Origin: Chromatiaceae bacterium
GTDB lineage: Bacteria > Pseudomonadota > Gammaproteobacteria > Chromatiales > Chromatiaceae
Direction of reading: 5' to 3'
NCBI GenBank assembly: GCA_016880695.1
Contig: JAEHCY010000381.1
Span: 1 to 5,711 of the forward strand
DNA length: 5,711 nucleotides
Shown: in pieces, positions 5,217 to 5,711 of the stretch
How positions within the stretch are numbered: the first letter of the stretch is position 1
Layout: every line of letters begins with the position of its first letter
Position numbers and translations under genes: made by a program
The notes under the pieces: generated by a model
Database searches by the model: none
What the model was told of the DNA's origin: nothing
Seen by the model: the letters and a program-made list of their open reading frames with translations, nothing else

Positions 5217-5711
5217 ATGCAGTTCCAGCAAATGGGTTATCTGAGCCTGTTACAGCGGCATAAGACCTTCTCCCACGGGGTCTATCCGCTGGAGCACAAG
5301 GAGTTGACCGCGGGCAAACCGATCAAGCGCCTGCCCTTTGCTCCGCTGCTGGTGATTCCGCTCTCGCAGCATCGCGGCCAGCCGGCAGTGCCGCTGGTCA
5401 AGCCCGGCCAGGAGGTGGTGCGGGGTGAGCCGATCGCGCGGGCCGATGGGTTCATGTCGGTGCCCATGCATGCCCCCGCTACCGGCGTGATCAAGGCGAT
5501 CGATCTCTGTCCCACGGCGGCGGGCCCCAAGACCGAGGCGATCTACCTCAAGGTCTACCAGGGGGCCTCGCAGCAGGTCCTCTACCAGGCGCCCCGGGAA
5601 CCCTCCCTGCTCTCGCCGCAGGAGATCGTCGCCGCCACCCAGGAGGCGGGCCTCGTGGGGCTGGGCGGTGCCGCCTTCCCCAGCCACGTGAAGATGTGTC
5701 CCCCCGAGGGC
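5217..5711 (+). CDS. rnfC: RnfC-like NADH/flavin-binding subunit of a ferredoxin:NAD+ oxidoreductase (3' truncated)
   Basis: The first 165 codons are present and the frame is open to the window end. RnfC is the peripheral cytoplasmic subunit of the Rnf complex (RsxC in E. coli). It binds FMN and NAD(H) and carries two [4Fe-4S] clusters in a later part not covered here. Visible RnfC signatures: an N-terminal TFSHGVYPLEHKELTAGKPI segment (17-36) matching the F-GGIHPPE-K-L region; LLVIPLSQH followed by a barrel-sandwich stretch VKPGQEVVRGEPIARADG and VPMHAPATGVIKAI (about 60-96); and the glycine loop G148-LGGAAFP (148-155) followed by SHVKM, where family members read GLGGAAFPTHVKL. Family length is commonly 430 residues or more, so over half is missing. 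ATG 5217 is chosen because of GGGAGG 8 bases upstream. It differs from canonical RnfC at HGVYPLE (usually GGIHPPE). Lying 37 bases after the oxidoreductase on the same strand, it probably couples that enzyme's ferredoxin pool to NAD(H). Family assignment is firm; membership of a full membrane Rnf complex cannot be judged here. Confidence 0.9.
   Translation, partial: MQFQQMGYLSLLQRHKTFSHGVYPLEHKELTAGKPIKRLPFAPLLVIPLSQHRGQPAVPLVKPGQEVVRGEPIARADGFMSVPMHAPATGVIKAIDLCPTAAGPKTEAIYLKVYQGASQQVLYQAPREPSLLSPQEIVAATQEAGLVGLGGAAFPSHVKMCPPEG

Noticed and set aside
5250..5687. 145-codon minus-strand open frame near the right end
   Set aside because: It is antisense to the rnfC coding region, which carries clear family motifs and a good ribosome binding site.

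Overview
This window comes from a GC-rich bacterium and is densely coding. Codon third positions are mostly G or C in all three genes. Everything runs on the + strand: the last 32 codons of a probable iron-sulfur protein (1-99), a structured non-coding leader (100-253), one very large 2-oxoacid:ferredoxin oxidoreductase of the NifJ/pyruvate synthase type (254-5179, 1641 residues), a 37-base gap with a clear ribosome binding site, and the first 165 codons of an RnfC homologue cut by the window end (5217-5711). A proteobacterium is likely. An anaerobic or sulfur-oxidising gammaproteobacterium (Chromatiales-like) would fit my recollection of where such enlarged NifJ relatives occur, but this is not proved by the sequence.

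The central enzyme keeps the recognisable parts of NifJ in order: N-terminal alpha domain with a YPITPS motif, transketolase-C-like domain, gamma domain, two-cluster ferredoxin domain, and TPP-binding beta domain with the proximal-cluster cysteines and the GDG...NTGG motif. It is about 450 residues longer than a usual NifJ (about 1170-1200). The excess lies in an insertion between the two ferredoxin clusters, an insertion inside the TPP/proximal-cluster domain, and a C-terminal Gly/Ala-rich linker carrying a further ferredoxin-like domain. A loop that is normally conserved near the active site is also altered (DGFLTTH instead of DGFRTSH), so pyruvate should not be taken as the certain substrate.

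The genes read as one electron-transfer module. The oxidoreductase exchanges low-potential electrons with ferredoxin-like clusters. RnfC is the flavin- and NAD(H)-binding subunit of ferredoxin:NAD+ oxidoreductases. The truncated upstream product starts exactly with PTGAI, the usual continuation of the last cysteine of a [4Fe-4S] motif (CPTGAI). A simple model, which is inference, is a 2-oxoacid dehydrogenase or synthase wired through fused and neighbouring ferredoxin domains to an RnfC-type NADH module, supporting either oxidative ferredoxin reduction or reductive carboxylation.

The 154-base leader between the first two genes contains a strong hairpin just after the upstream stop, then three smaller ones, the last two mutually exclusive. 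I see no convincing promoter, no tRNA or rRNA gene, no mobile element and no CRISPR array.
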